A DNA stretch of 40,549 nt from NCBI RefSeq assembly GCF_027000115.1, contig NZ_JALTON010000048.1, positions 1 to 40,549 on the forward strand. The letters are read 5' to 3'. The DNA comes from Thiohalobacter sp. Its GTDB lineage: Bacteria; Pseudomonadota; Gammaproteobacteria; Thiohalobacterales; Thiohalobacteraceae. The position numbers and the translations under genes are program-made. Below the pieces are notes generated by a model. The model searched no databases and was not told the origin of the DNA. It saw nothing but the letters and a program-made list of their open reading frames with translations. Positions within the stretch are counted from its first letter, which is position 1. Each line of letters begins with the position of its first letter. This document shows positions 18,525-26,418 of this stretch, piece by piece.

Positions 18525-20471
18525 ATGCCGACCACCGACCCGGAGCATCTGGCCGCACTCGAGCGTGCCCTCGCGGAGCGCGAGCGCGAGATCGAGCTGC
18601 TCAAGGAAACGGCCTTCGCCGTGGGCAGCGAGCTGCACCTGCAGCCTGTGCTCGATCTGATCGCCCAGCGTGCCCGCCAGCTCATCAACGCCGAAACCGT
18701 GCTCATCCCCATTCTGGACCGTGCCTGCCAGCAGTACACCTACCGCGCAGGTGCCGGCGCCAATGTGGCAGAGATCGTCGGTGAATCCTTGCCACTGGAT
18801 TTCGGCGTTTGTGGCTGGGTATGGCGTCATCAGAAGCCCTGGTGGCGCGGTACGCTTGCGTCCCTGTCGCCCGAGGAGCGCAATCGCTGGGAAAAGGAAG
18901 CGGGGACCCTGATCATGGTGCCGCTGGTGGGGCGCCATCACTTCCTGGGGGGACTCGCCGGCATGAACAAACAGGGCGGGGGCGACTTCTCCCGGCGTGA
19001 CCTGGACCTGCTGACACTGTTCGCCAGCCAGGCTGCCATCGCCATCGAGAATGCCATGGCCTACCAGGACCTGGAAGAGGCGCGCAAGGCCGCCGAGGAC
19101 TTCCAGGAGGAACTCTTCCAGACCAACAAGCGCCTGGTGGCGGTGAACCAGGAACTCGAATATCTCTCCCTGTATGACACCCTCACCGGGCTGCCCAACC
19201 GATCCCTGTTTCGCGACCGTGTCCGTCAGCAACTGCTCAACACGCAGCGTGATACCGGTCATTTTGCGGTCGTTCTGCTGGACCTCGACCGCTTCAAGGC
19301 CATCAACGAGACCCTGGGACACGAGGTCGGCGACCAGTTGCTCAAGCAGGTCAGCACCCGCCTGGCCGGCGAGCTGCGCACCACCGATACCGTCGCCCGG
19401 CTGGGCGGCGACGAGTTCGCGGTGCTGTTGCCGCAGGCGGACGAGGCGGCGGCGCGCGTCGTTGCCGAGCAATTGCTGCGGGCGCTGGATCCGCCCTTCA
19501 CGGTCGATCACCAGCAGCTCGCCGTGGGCGCCAGCGCAGGCATCGCCATCTACCCCCAACATGGCGACGACCTCTCCCAGTTGCTGCGTCACGCCGATAC
19601 GGCCATGTACATGGCCAAGCAGGAACATGCCGGCGTGGCAGTCTATGATCCGTCGCAGGACGATCTCAGTGTTCGCCAGTTGTCTCTGATGGCTGATCTC
19701 AAGTCGGCGCTCGCAGGGAACCAGTTCCAGCTCCATTTCCAGCCGAAGGTCGACCTGTGCCGTGAGCGGGTGGTGGGCGTGGAGGCGCTGGCGCGGTGGC
19801 AGCATCCCGAGCAGGGCATGGTCCCGCCCGACCGCTTCATCGGCGCACTGGAGGAAACGGGTCTGATGCACGCCTTCAGTCACTGGGCGCTGGACACGGC
19901 CCTTGCCCAGTTGGCCAGCTGGCGCGATCGTGGCTGGGAACTGAGCATGGCGGTCAACCTGTCGGTCAAGAACCTGCTCGAGGCAGACTTCGCACAGCGG
20001 CTGGAGATGCTGCTGGAGAAATGGCAGATCCGTGGCGGGCTGGTGCTGGAAATCACGGAAGACCTGTTCCTCAGCGACTACGACCATCTCAACAGCGTGC
20101 TTACCCGCATCTGCGACCTGGGCGTGACCCTGTCGATCGACGATTTCGGGACCGGCCATTCCTCGCTCAGTCGGCTCAAGAAACTGCCCGTCGGAGAACT
20201 CAAGATCGACCGCTCCTTTGTCATGGACATGGTCAACGACAGCGATGATGCCACCATCGTCCGGTCCACGGTCGAGCTTGCCCACAACCTGGGGCTGGTA
20301 GTGGTCGCGGAGGGCGTCGAGGATGAAGAAGCGCTTTCCCGGTTGCGCACCCTGGGCTGCGACATGGCGCAGGGCTATCACATCAGTCGGCCGCTTTCTG
20401 CCGGTGATCTGGATCAGTTTCTCGCCGAATCGCCCTGGCCGGTGGTCGGCCTCACCCGCGCCTTTGCCTGA
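18525..20471 (+). CDS. GAF-GGDEF-EAL protein, cyclic di-GMP synthesis and/or breakdown
   Basis: A 648-aa cytoplasmic signalling protein with no membrane segment. A short coiled coil (about 8-28) precedes a GAF sensor domain (about 30-178). A linker helix leads to a GGDEF diguanylate cyclase domain (about 210-375) with intact GGDEF at 294-298 and an inhibitory RxxD site (RTTD) five residues before it. An EAL phosphodiesterase domain follows (about 390-640) with EAL at 420-422, DDFGTGHSSL, LKIDRSF, VVAEGVE and the terminal AQGYHISRPL. All the catalytic residues I can check are present in both domains, so it may do both reactions, switched by the GAF ligand. ATG is preceded by GGTAGGGG. It is a single gene, convergent with ygfZ. 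Confidence 0.93.
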   Translation: MPTTDPEHLAALERALAEREREIELLKETAFAVGSELHLQPVLDLIAQRARQLINAETVLIPILDRACQQYTYRAGAGANVAEIVGESLPLDFGVCGWVWRHQKPWWRGTLASLSPEERNRWEKEAGTLIMVPLVGRHHFLGGLAGMNKQGGGDFSRRDLDLLTLFASQAAIAIENAMAYQDLEEARKAAEDFQEELFQTNKRLVAVNQELEYLSLYDTLTGLPNRSLFRDRVRQQLLNTQRDTGHFAVVLLDLDRFKAINETLGHEVGDQLLKQVSTRLAGELRTTDTVARLGGDEFAVLLPQADEAAARVVAEQLLRALDPPFTVDHQQLAVGASAGIAIYPQHGDDLSQLLRHADTAMYMAKQEHAGVAVYDPSQDDLSVRQLSLMADLKSALAGNQFQLHFQPKVDLCRERVVGVEALARWQHPEQGMVPPDRFIGALEETGLMHAFSHWALDTALAQLASWRDRGWELSMAVNLSVKNLLEADFAQRLEMLLEKWQIRGGLVLEITEDLFLSDYDHLNSVLTRICDLGVTLSIDDFGTGHSSLSRLKKLPVGELKIDRSFVMDMVNDSDDATIVRSTVELAHNLGLVVVAEGVEDEEALSRLRTLGCDMAQGYHISRPLSAGDLDQFLAESPWPVVGLTRAFA

Positions 20472-20551
20472 AGCAGCACCCGCTGCGCAGCATCCCCAAC
20501 GGCCGCGCCGTCAACGCGGAGGCGCGGAGCGCACCGGGATACCCGGGGCGG

Positions 20552-21607
20552 CTATTCTCCTGCCGTCGCTTCAGCCACCGGGTAGGGCAGGTCCAGAAAC
20601 TCCAGCACGGGTCCGTCCGCCGAGCCGAGGTGCAGATCACCCTTGTCCGCGGCGGCGATACGGATCACTGCCAGCGCCACCTGTCCGCCATCCGGATGCG
20701 GCCGCGCCTCGACGATCTGGCCGGCGCTCTGTTCCGGGTCATCGGCGCTGAAGATGTCGGTGCCGGGCGCGGCGGGGGGCTCGTCGGCGATGCGCACCAG
20801 GTACATGCGACGCTTGAGCTTGCCCAGATACTGCATGCGCGCCACCACCTCCTGACCGGGGTAGCAGCCCTTCCTGAAGCTGACGCCGCCCAGCAGCTCC
20901 AGGTTCGCCATCTGCGGCACAAAGGCCTCGACCGTTTCCGCATGGATCACCGGGATGCCCGACATCACCTCGAGCAGGCCCCAGGCCGGCTCGCCGACGG
21001 GCGCGCAACGCACGTTCAGGCCCTGCCAGAGGCGCTGGGCGCAGTCCAGCGGGCCGTAGATCTCGAACCGCGGGTGAATGCCCGCGACCCGGATCACGGT
21101 ACAGTCGTCACTGCGCAGGACGTCGTCCACCGATTTCGGCACCTCGCCGAGCAGATTTTCCAGCTCCGCCCCGGCGTCCGGTCCCGAGGCACCCAGGTGA
21201 ACGAAGGTGTCGGTCACGATTTCCAGCGTGACATCGGAGCGCAGCACGAACATGCGCAGCCTTTGTACCACCGACTCCACCAGTTCCTCCGGCAACGAAA
21301 GGTAGAACTCGTCGCCACGGCGGAACAGCCGGAAGATGGCCAGCATGCGCCCCTTGGGCGAGCAGTAGCTGGTCAACTGGCTGCGACTCTCGCTGACCTC
21401 TCGAACATCGTTGCTGAGCTGATTCTGCAGAAACTCGGCCGCGTCCTTGCCGTGCACTGCCACCAGCGCCCGGTGGGAGAGGTCGGCAAACACATTGCCG
21501 GTCAGCGCCATGCTCAACTCGCGCCTGGCCGAGCCGTAGCTGACCACCCGATCGCCGTCGAACTCGGCACCGTTTTCCTGCAGAAATGTGCGCCATTCGG
21601 CCTTCAT
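20552..21607 (-). CDS. ygfZ: Folate-dependent iron-sulfur repair protein YgfZ (GcvT-like)
   Basis: YgfZ binds tetrahydrofolate and supports the assembly or repair of certain [4Fe-4S] enzymes. The protein is 351 aa. Its family motif is KGCYPGQEVVAR, whose cysteine is essential in E. coli. FLQNQLSNDV with SYCSPKGRMLA near residues 60-95 marks the GcvT/YgfZ fold. It is divergent from the sdh operon. That fits, because succinate dehydrogenase is an iron-sulfur enzyme and SdhE (YgfY) is encoded in the same neighbourhood. No terminator is clear in the 80-bp convergent gap with the GGDEF-EAL gene. Confidence 0.93.
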   Translation of the reverse strand: MKAEWRTFLQENGAEFDGDRVVSYGSARRELSMALTGNVFADLSHRALVAVHGKDAAEFLQNQLSNDVREVSESRSQLTSYCSPKGRMLAIFRLFRRGDEFYLSLPEELVESVVQRLRMFVLRSDVTLEIVTDTFVHLGASGPDAGAELENLLGEVPKSVDDVLRSDDCTVIRVAGIHPRFEIYGPLDCAQRLWQGLNVRCAPVGEPAWGLLEVMSGIPVIHAETVEAFVPQMANLELLGGVSFRKGCYPGQEVVARMQYLGKLKRRMYLVRIADEPPAAPGTDIFSADDPEQSAGQIVEARPHPDGGQVALAVIRIAAADKGDLHLGSADGPVLEFLDLPYPVAEATAGE

Positions 21608-21696
21608 CGTGCACTCCCGGTGAACTGTTCAGGGGCCGTCAGTCTAGCCAAAAGCGGCCGCGCTTTCAGCCGTGCCGTTCGCGGGGACATGGCCCC

Positions 21697-21725
21697 TTGG
21701 CAAAGCCCGGGTCGAGGTGTATAAA
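21697..21725 (+). promoter_or_regulatory. Sigma-70 promoter of the sdh operon
   Basis: TTGGCA (21697-21702) and TATAAA (21720-21725) are spaced by 17 bp and end about 26 bases before the sdhC start. The spacing is optimal and five of six bases match consensus in each box. Confidence 0.7.
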
Positions 21726-21751
21726 CCGGTGAGGCAAAGAAAAAACGGAAC

Positions 21752-22132
21752 ATGCCGACCACCACCCAAAGACCGCGGTTTCTGAACCTGCTGCAGATCC
21801 GGATGCCCATCGGCGCCGTGACCTCGATCGCGCACCGCGTCTCCGGCGTGCTCTTGTTCCTGGCCATTCCCCTGGGCGCCTTCCTGTTCGAGCTGTCGCT
21901 GAAAAGCGAGGCCGGATTCGAGCGGGCCGCGACCCTGTTGCAGAGTCCGCCGCTGCGGCTGTTCGGCCTGCTGCTGGCCTGGGCCCTGATGCACCACCTG
22001 CTCGCCGGCCTTCGCTTCCTGATGCTCGATCTCGGGGTGGGGCTGGACAGGCCACAGGCCCGGCGTTCGGCCTGGCTTGCGACGCTGCTGGCACCGATCG
22101 CCGCCCTGGCGCTGTTGTGGAGGTTCTGGTGA
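21752..22132 (+). CDS. sdhC: Succinate dehydrogenase cytochrome b556 subunit
   Basis: Membrane anchor of complex II, which helps bind haem b and the quinone. The protein is 126 aa with three hydrophobic helices (about 30-50, 68-88, 105-125). The family signature is RPRFLNLLQIRMPIGAVTSI followed by AHRVSGVLLF, and MHHLLAGLRFLMLDLG carries the haem-ligand histidine region. It is the first gene of the sdhCDAB operon, behind a good promoter. Its stop overlaps the sdhD start. Confidence 0.93.
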   Translation: MPTTTQRPRFLNLLQIRMPIGAVTSIAHRVSGVLLFLAIPLGAFLFELSLKSEAGFERAATLLQSPPLRLFGLLLAWALMHHLLAGLRFLMLDLGVGLDRPQARRSAWLATLLAPIAALALLWRFW

Positions 22133-22467
22133 GCCGCCGGGCGCATGGTCTGCGCGCCTGGCTGCTGCAACGCTTCACGGCCGTTTACCTGGCCGGATTC
22201 ATCCTGTTCGTGCTGGCGCGTGCCTGGCAGGCACCCATGGCCACTCATGGTGAATGGAAGGCCTGGGTCGCCGATCCGCTGGTCAATCTCTCCATCGGCC
22301 TGTTCGTGCTTGCGCTGCTGCTGCACGCCTGGGTGGGCATCCGCGACGTGATCATGGACTATGTGCGCCATACCGGGCTGCGCGTCAGCCTGCTGGCCCT
22401 GGTGGCCCTGACCCTCGCCGGCAGCGGACTGTGGCTGCTGCGGGTACTGTTCGTGCTGGCCTACTGA
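22129..22467 (+). CDS. sdhD: Succinate dehydrogenase hydrophobic membrane anchor
   Basis: Second membrane subunit of complex II. It is 112 aa from GTG 22129, which overlaps the sdhC stop (gtga) and has GGAGG 5 bases upstream. An earlier GTG at 22117 has no ribosome binding site. Three membrane helices are visible (about 15-33, 52-75, 84-110). The motif [18 protein letters not shown] carries the haem b histidine and the conserved Asp-Tyr quinone region. sdhA follows after 22 bases. Confidence 0.92.
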   Translation: MSRRAHGLRAWLLQRFTAVYLAGFILFVLARAWQAPMATHGEWKAWVADPLVNLSIGLFVLALLLHAWVGIRDVIMDYVRHTGLRVSLLALVALTLAGSGLWLLRVLFVLAY

Positions 22468-22489
22468 AGGGACTGCCTTCGCCGACGTC

Positions 22490-24253
22490 ATGGACATTCC
22501 GAGACGAAAGTTCGATACCCTCATCATCGGCGCCGGCGGCGGCGGCTTGCGTGCCGCGCTCCAGCTTTCGCGCGCCGAGGCTCACGTGGCCGTGGTGTCC
22601 AAGGTGTTCCCGACCCGCTCCCACACGGTTGCCGCGCAGGGCGGCGTGAACGCGGCGCTGGCCAATGTACTGCCCGACAACTGGCACTGGCACATGTTCG
22701 ACACCGTCAAGGGCAGCGATTATCTCGGCGACCAGGATGCCATCGAATACATGTGCCGTGCCGCCCCGCGCGTGGTCTACGAGCTGGAGCACATGGGGGT
22801 GCCCTTCTCGCGGCTGGACAACGGGCGCATCTACCAGCGGGCCTTCGGTGGCCAGAGCCGGGATTTCGGCGGCGAGCAGGCGGCGCGCACCTGTGCCGCC
22901 GCCGACCGCACGGGACATGCCATTCTGCATTCCCTGTATCAGCAGAACATCCGCGCCCGTACCCACTTCTTCGACGAATACTTCGCCGTCGACCTCATCC
23001 GCGATGACGAGGGTGTGGTGCTGGGCGCCGTGGCGCTGGAGATCGCCACCGGCGAACCCATCGTCATCGAGGCCAAGACCACCCTGCTGGCCACCGGCGG
23101 GGCAGGGCAGTTGTTCCGAACCAACACCAATGCCCTGATCAACACCGGCGACGGCATGGCCATGGCGCTGCGCGCCGGCATTCCGCTGCAGGACATGGAG
23201 TTTTTCCAGTTCCATCCCACCGGCATCGCCGGCAAGGGCATGCTCATCACCGAGGGCGCGCGCGGGGAGGGTGGTTATCTCATCAACAGCGAGGGCGAAC
23301 GCTTCATGGAACGCTACGCCCCCAAGGCCAAGGACCTCGCCAGCCGCGACGTGGTCAGCCGCGCCATCGCCATAGAGGTGCGCGAGGGCCGCGGCTGCGG
23401 GCCCAACAGGGACCACGTGCTGCTCAAGCTCGACCATCTGGGCGTGGACATCGTCGCCAGGCGCCTGCCGGGTATCCGCGACACCGTGCGCACCTTCCTG
23501 CACATCGACCCGGCGGAAACGCCCATCCCGGTCTATCCCACCGCCCACTACACCATGGGCGGCATCCCCACCGACCGCTTCGGGCAGGTGGTGGTGCCCG
23601 AACACAACGGGCCGGAGGAGCCGGTGGTCGGCCTGTACGCGGCCGGCGAGTGCGCCTGTGTCTCGGTGCACGGCGCCAACCGGCTGGGTGGCAACTCGCT
23701 GCTGGACATACTGGTATTTGGCCGCGCGGCGGCCAACCACATCATCGAGTTCCTGCGCGAGAACCGCTATCACCGGCCGCTGGACGAAACCAGCATCGAA
23801 CGGGCGCTGGCCCGGTTGGTACGCTGGGATCAGCCCGGGCGGGGCGAAACGGTCGATGGCCTGCGCCAGGAGCTGCAAAAGGTGATGGAAGAGGACTGCG
23901 GCGTGTTTCGCAACGAGGAGACCCTGCGTCAGGGTACGCAACGGGTGGCCGCCATCGCCGAGCGCCTGCAGGACGCCGGCATCCGCGATCACAGCAAGGT
24001 GTTCAACACCGCCCGGATCGAGGCACTGGAGCTGGAGAATCTGGTCGAGGTCGCGCTGGCCACGGTGCACTCTGCCCTGGAACGCAAGGAGAGCCGGGGC
24101 GCCCATTCACGGGTGGACTTCCCGGACCGGGACGACATCCACTGGATGCGTCACACCCTGTTCTATCGCGACGGCCGCCGGCTGGACTACAAGCCGGTGC
24201 GCATCAAGCCCATTACCGTGGAGCCGTTCCCGCCGAAGGAGAGGGTGTATTGA
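22490..24253 (+). CDS. sdhA: Succinate dehydrogenase flavoprotein subunit
   Basis: Oxidises succinate to fumarate with covalently bound FAD. It is 587 aa (E. coli 588). The FAD-binding [14 protein letters not shown] lies near the N-terminus, followed by [21 protein letters not shown], in which His of RSHT is the covalent flavin attachment site. Further on are the substrate site [10 protein letters not shown], the active-site stretch [10 protein letters not shown], and [12 protein letters not shown]. The C-terminus ends [20 protein letters not shown]. Its maturation needs SdhE, encoded four genes downstream. A 150-bp gap with a repeat separates it from sdhB. Confidence 0.97.
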   Translation: MDIPRRKFDTLIIGAGGGGLRAALQLSRAEAHVAVVSKVFPTRSHTVAAQGGVNAALANVLPDNWHWHMFDTVKGSDYLGDQDAIEYMCRAAPRVVYELEHMGVPFSRLDNGRIYQRAFGGQSRDFGGEQAARTCAAADRTGHAILHSLYQQNIRARTHFFDEYFAVDLIRDDEGVVLGAVALEIATGEPIVIEAKTTLLATGGAGQLFRTNTNALINTGDGMAMALRAGIPLQDMEFFQFHPTGIAGKGMLITEGARGEGGYLINSEGERFMERYAPKAKDLASRDVVSRAIAIEVREGRGCGPNRDHVLLKLDHLGVDIVARRLPGIRDTVRTFLHIDPAETPIPVYPTAHYTMGGIPTDRFGQVVVPEHNGPEEPVVGLYAAGECACVSVHGANRLGGNSLLDILVFGRAAANHIIEFLRENRYHRPLDETSIERALARLVRWDQPGRGETVDGLRQELQKVMEEDCGVFRNEETLRQGTQRVAAIAERLQDAGIRDHSKVFNTARIEALELENLVEVALATVHSALERKESRGAHSRVDFPDRDDIHWMRHTLFYRDGRRLDYKPVRIKPITVEPFPPKERVY

Positions 24254-24259
24254 AATGAG

Positions 24260-24395
24260 GGATACAAGATACAGGATGCAAGATACAAGTAACGAGGTGC
24301 GTGGCTTCTTCCGGCCTGGGCATGACATGCCCGGCAGCAGGATGCGCTTGCCACGGTGTTCAGGACTTGTATCTTGTATCTTGCCACTTGTATCT
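24260..24395. repeat. GATACAAG-type inverted repeat between sdhA and sdhB, copy 2
   Basis: The left arm ggatacaagatacagg and gatgcaagatacaag (24260-24289) is matched by the inverse right arm cttgtatcttgtatcttg and acttgtatct (24366-24395). The middle has a small hairpin gggcatgacatgccc. The element fills the whole space inside an operon that is normally tight. Related to 3451-3525. Confidence 0.85.
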
Positions 24396-24403
24396 GACCA
24401 TCC

Positions 24404-25105
24404 ATGAAATTTTCGATCTACAGATACAATCCCGACGTCGACGCCGAGCCGCGGATGCAGGACTATGAGCTGCCGGCGTCGGCCATTGAACCGGGCATGA
24501 TGCTGCTCGATGCGCTGCTGGCGCTGAAGGCCATGGACGAGTCACTGAGCTTCCGTCGTTCCTGCCAGGAAGGTGTCTGCGGCTCGGATGCCATGAACAT
24601 CAACGGCCGCAACGGTCTGGCCTGCGTGACGGCGCTCAATACGCTCGCCGAGCCCGTGACCCTGCGGCCGCTGCCGGGCATGCCGGTGATCCGCGACCTG
24701 ATCGTGGACATGGAACCCTTCTATCGCCAGTACCGGGAGGCCCGCCCCTACCTGATCAACAACGATCCGGAGCCCGAGGTGGAACGCCTGCAGAGCCCCG
24801 AGGACCGCGAAAGGCTCGACGGGCTGTACGAGTGCATTCTCTGCGCCTGCTGCTCCACCTCCTGTCCTTCGTTCTGGTGGAACCCGGATCGCTTCCTCGG
24901 CCCAGCGGCCCTGCTGCAGGCCTGGCGTTTCCTTGCCGACAGTCGCGACCAGGCCACGGACGAACGACTGGATGATCTCGAGGGGCCGTTCAAGCTGTTC
25001 CGCTGTCACACCATCATGAACTGCGTGGAGGTCTGCCCCAAGGGTCTGAATCCGACCCGGGCGATCGGGCACATCAAGGAGCTGATGCTCAAGCGTTCCC
25101 TGTGA
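24404..25105 (+). CDS. sdhB: Succinate dehydrogenase iron-sulfur subunit
   Basis: Carries electrons from SdhA to quinone. It is 233 aa (E. coli 238). The [2Fe-2S] ligands are in RRSCQEGVCGSDAMNINGRN and the following LAC. The [4Fe-4S] and [3Fe-4S] ligands are in CILCACCSTSCP and CHTIMNCVEVCPKGLNP. It ends at TGA 25103-25105 inside the start of sdhE. The ATG follows the repeat directly after 8 bases, so part of its translation initiation region may come from the repeat flank. Confidence 0.97.
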   Translation: MKFSIYRYNPDVDAEPRMQDYELPASAIEPGMMLLDALLALKAMDESLSFRRSCQEGVCGSDAMNINGRNGLACVTALNTLAEPVTLRPLPGMPVIRDLIVDMEPFYRQYREARPYLINNDPEPEVERLQSPEDRERLDGLYECILCACCSTSCPSFWWNPDRFLGPAALLQAWRFLADSRDQATDERLDDLEGPFKLFRCHTIMNCVEVCPKGLNPTRAIGHIKELMLKRSL

Positions 25106-25368
25106 CCGGCATGGCATCCACCACAGCGAACCGCCATGGTCGCCTGTACTGGCAGTGTCGGCGCGGCATGCGCGAACTCGACCTGCTGCTGGGCGCCTAC
25201 CTGGAAAGGCGTTATGATCAGGCACCGGCTGCCGAACGGCAGGCCTTCGAGCGCCTGCTGTCCTATCCCGACCAGGTCCTGTTCGAGGTCCTGCTCGGTC
25301 GCCAGACACTCAGCGAGAAGGAACTTGCCGATGTCATCGAACGAATCCGCGCCCCCGCTGATCCTTGA
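25102..25368 (+). CDS. sdhE: FAD assembly factor SdhE (YgfY/CptB family)
   Basis: SdhE helps attach FAD covalently to SdhA. The protein is 88 aa, with the signature RGMRELDLLLGAYLE at about residues 21-35 and a five-helix bundle composition. The GTG start overlaps the sdhB stop (gtga); an ATG three codons later (25111) is also possible. It overlaps ygfX by 38 bases. Its place at the end of sdhCDAB fits its role. Confidence 0.93.
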   Translation: MTGMASTTANRHGRLYWQCRRGMRELDLLLGAYLERRYDQAPAAERQAFERLLSYPDQVLFEVLLGRQTLSEKELADVIERIRAPADP

Positions 25369-25747
25369 AGTCCGCCGTTCGCGGTGGTTGATCGCCCTGT
25401 ATGCGCTGTCCTGGCTGGCCGTGCTGCTGGCACTGGTGCTCGGCCGGCCCCCGGTCTGGCTTCTGGTAGTCGCGTTGGCAGTGCTGGTCGATGCCGTGCT
25501 GCGCCAGTGGCACAGCTTGGATCCCACCCCGTTGCGCATCGACGGGCGAGGGCGCCTGCACCTGGAGGGACTGTCGGGCCGGGTGCAGACGGGTCGCGGT
25601 CTGTCCCATCCCTGGCTGCTGGTCCTGGTCTGGCGCCCCGACGGCAGGCGCCGCAACCGTCGCCGGGTGCTGACGCCCGACAGCCTGGCCGGGGACGGTT
25701 TCCGCCGGCTGCGGCGCCATCTCGACGACCTGTCCGCACACACCTGA
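25331..25747 (+). CDS. ygfX: YgfX-like (CptA family) small membrane protein
   Basis: A 138-aa protein from ATG 25331. An arginine-rich N-terminus precedes two close membrane helices (about 18-60: LIALYALSWLAVLLALVL and WLLVVALAVLVDAVL). A soluble beta-rich tail with LRIDGRGRLHLEG and a very basic end follows. Position next to sdhE (ygfY) and topology match YgfX, which in E. coli was described as a membrane toxin-like partner of YgfY. The sequence match is loose, so the family call is mainly from context and layout. The frame is open upstream into sdhE, but that part is a shadow. Confidence 0.75.
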   Translation: MSSNESAPPLILEVRRSRWLIALYALSWLAVLLALVLGRPPVWLLVVALAVLVDAVLRQWHSLDPTPLRIDGRGRLHLEGLSGRVQTGRGLSHPWLLVLVWRPDGRRRNRRRVLTPDSLAGDGFRRLRRHLDDLSAHT

Positions 25748-25932
25748 TTTGCAGCCAGGCTCAAGGCACGGCGCCTGAACGCGGAGATCATTGCCATCGC
25801 CATCTGCCATGTCGCCCGCATGCAGCGCACGCGGAACCCGGTCACGGCGTCGATCGCTACCATTCGCCTCCCGGCTGCTCTACCATGCCCCGAACGCCAC
25901 CGGCAGCGGGCGGGGCGTGCGGACGATCACGC

Positions 25933-26418
25933 ATGGCAATCGAAATCGAGCGCAAGTTTCTGGTACGCGACGATGGCTGGCGAACAGGTGCGGACGCCGG
26001 CACCCGCTATCGCCAGGGGTATCTCACCGGCATGCCGGGCGAGTCGGGGCTGCGCAGCTCGGTGCGGGTGCGGATCGCGGGTGATCGTGCGGAACTCAAC
26101 ATCAAGAGCGCCGAGCTGGGCATCCGCAGGCTGGAATACCAGTACGAGATCCCGGTCGCCGATGCCGAGGAAATGCTGGACCGGCTGTGCATCGGCCATA
26201 CCGTGGAGAAGGTGCGTCATCATGTCCGCATCGGGCGGCACCTGTGGGAAATCGACGTCTTCGGCGGCGACAATGCCGGGTTGGTGGTCGCCGAGATCGA
26301 ACTGGCGCGCGAGGACGAGCCCTTCGAGCGGCCGGACTGGCTGGGCGAGGAGGTCTCCGACGACCCGCGCTACTACAATGTGTACCTGGCCGCACATCCC
26401 TACCGGACCTGGCAATGA
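25933..26418 (+). CDS. CYTH-domain protein, probable inorganic triphosphatase
   Basis: A 161-aa single-domain CYTH protein. CYTH enzymes form a beta-tunnel that hydrolyses triphosphates with a divalent metal. The ExExK signature is Glu4, Glu6 and Lys8 in MAIEIERKFLV. RVRI, KSAELGIRRLEYQYEIP, EKVRHHV, WEIDVF and VAEIELA supply the expected alternating charged strands. The short bacterial members act on tripolyphosphate; adenylate cyclase and thiamine triphosphatase relatives share the fold, so the substrate is inferred. Its TGA overlaps the ATG of the next gene. The 185 bp upstream hold no gene and no clear promoter. Confidence 0.9.
   Translation: MAIEIERKFLVRDDGWRTGADAGTRYRQGYLTGMPGESGLRSSVRVRIAGDRAELNIKSAELGIRRLEYQYEIPVADAEEMLDRLCIGHTVEKVRHHVRIGRHLWEIDVFGGDNAGLVVAEIELAREDEPFERPDWLGEEVSDDPRYYNVYLAAHPYRTWQ

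Noticed and set aside
25136-25330. Upstream extension of the ygfX-like frame within sdhE
   Set aside because: The extension is the second frame of sdhE. ATG 25331 gives a normal membrane-protein start.
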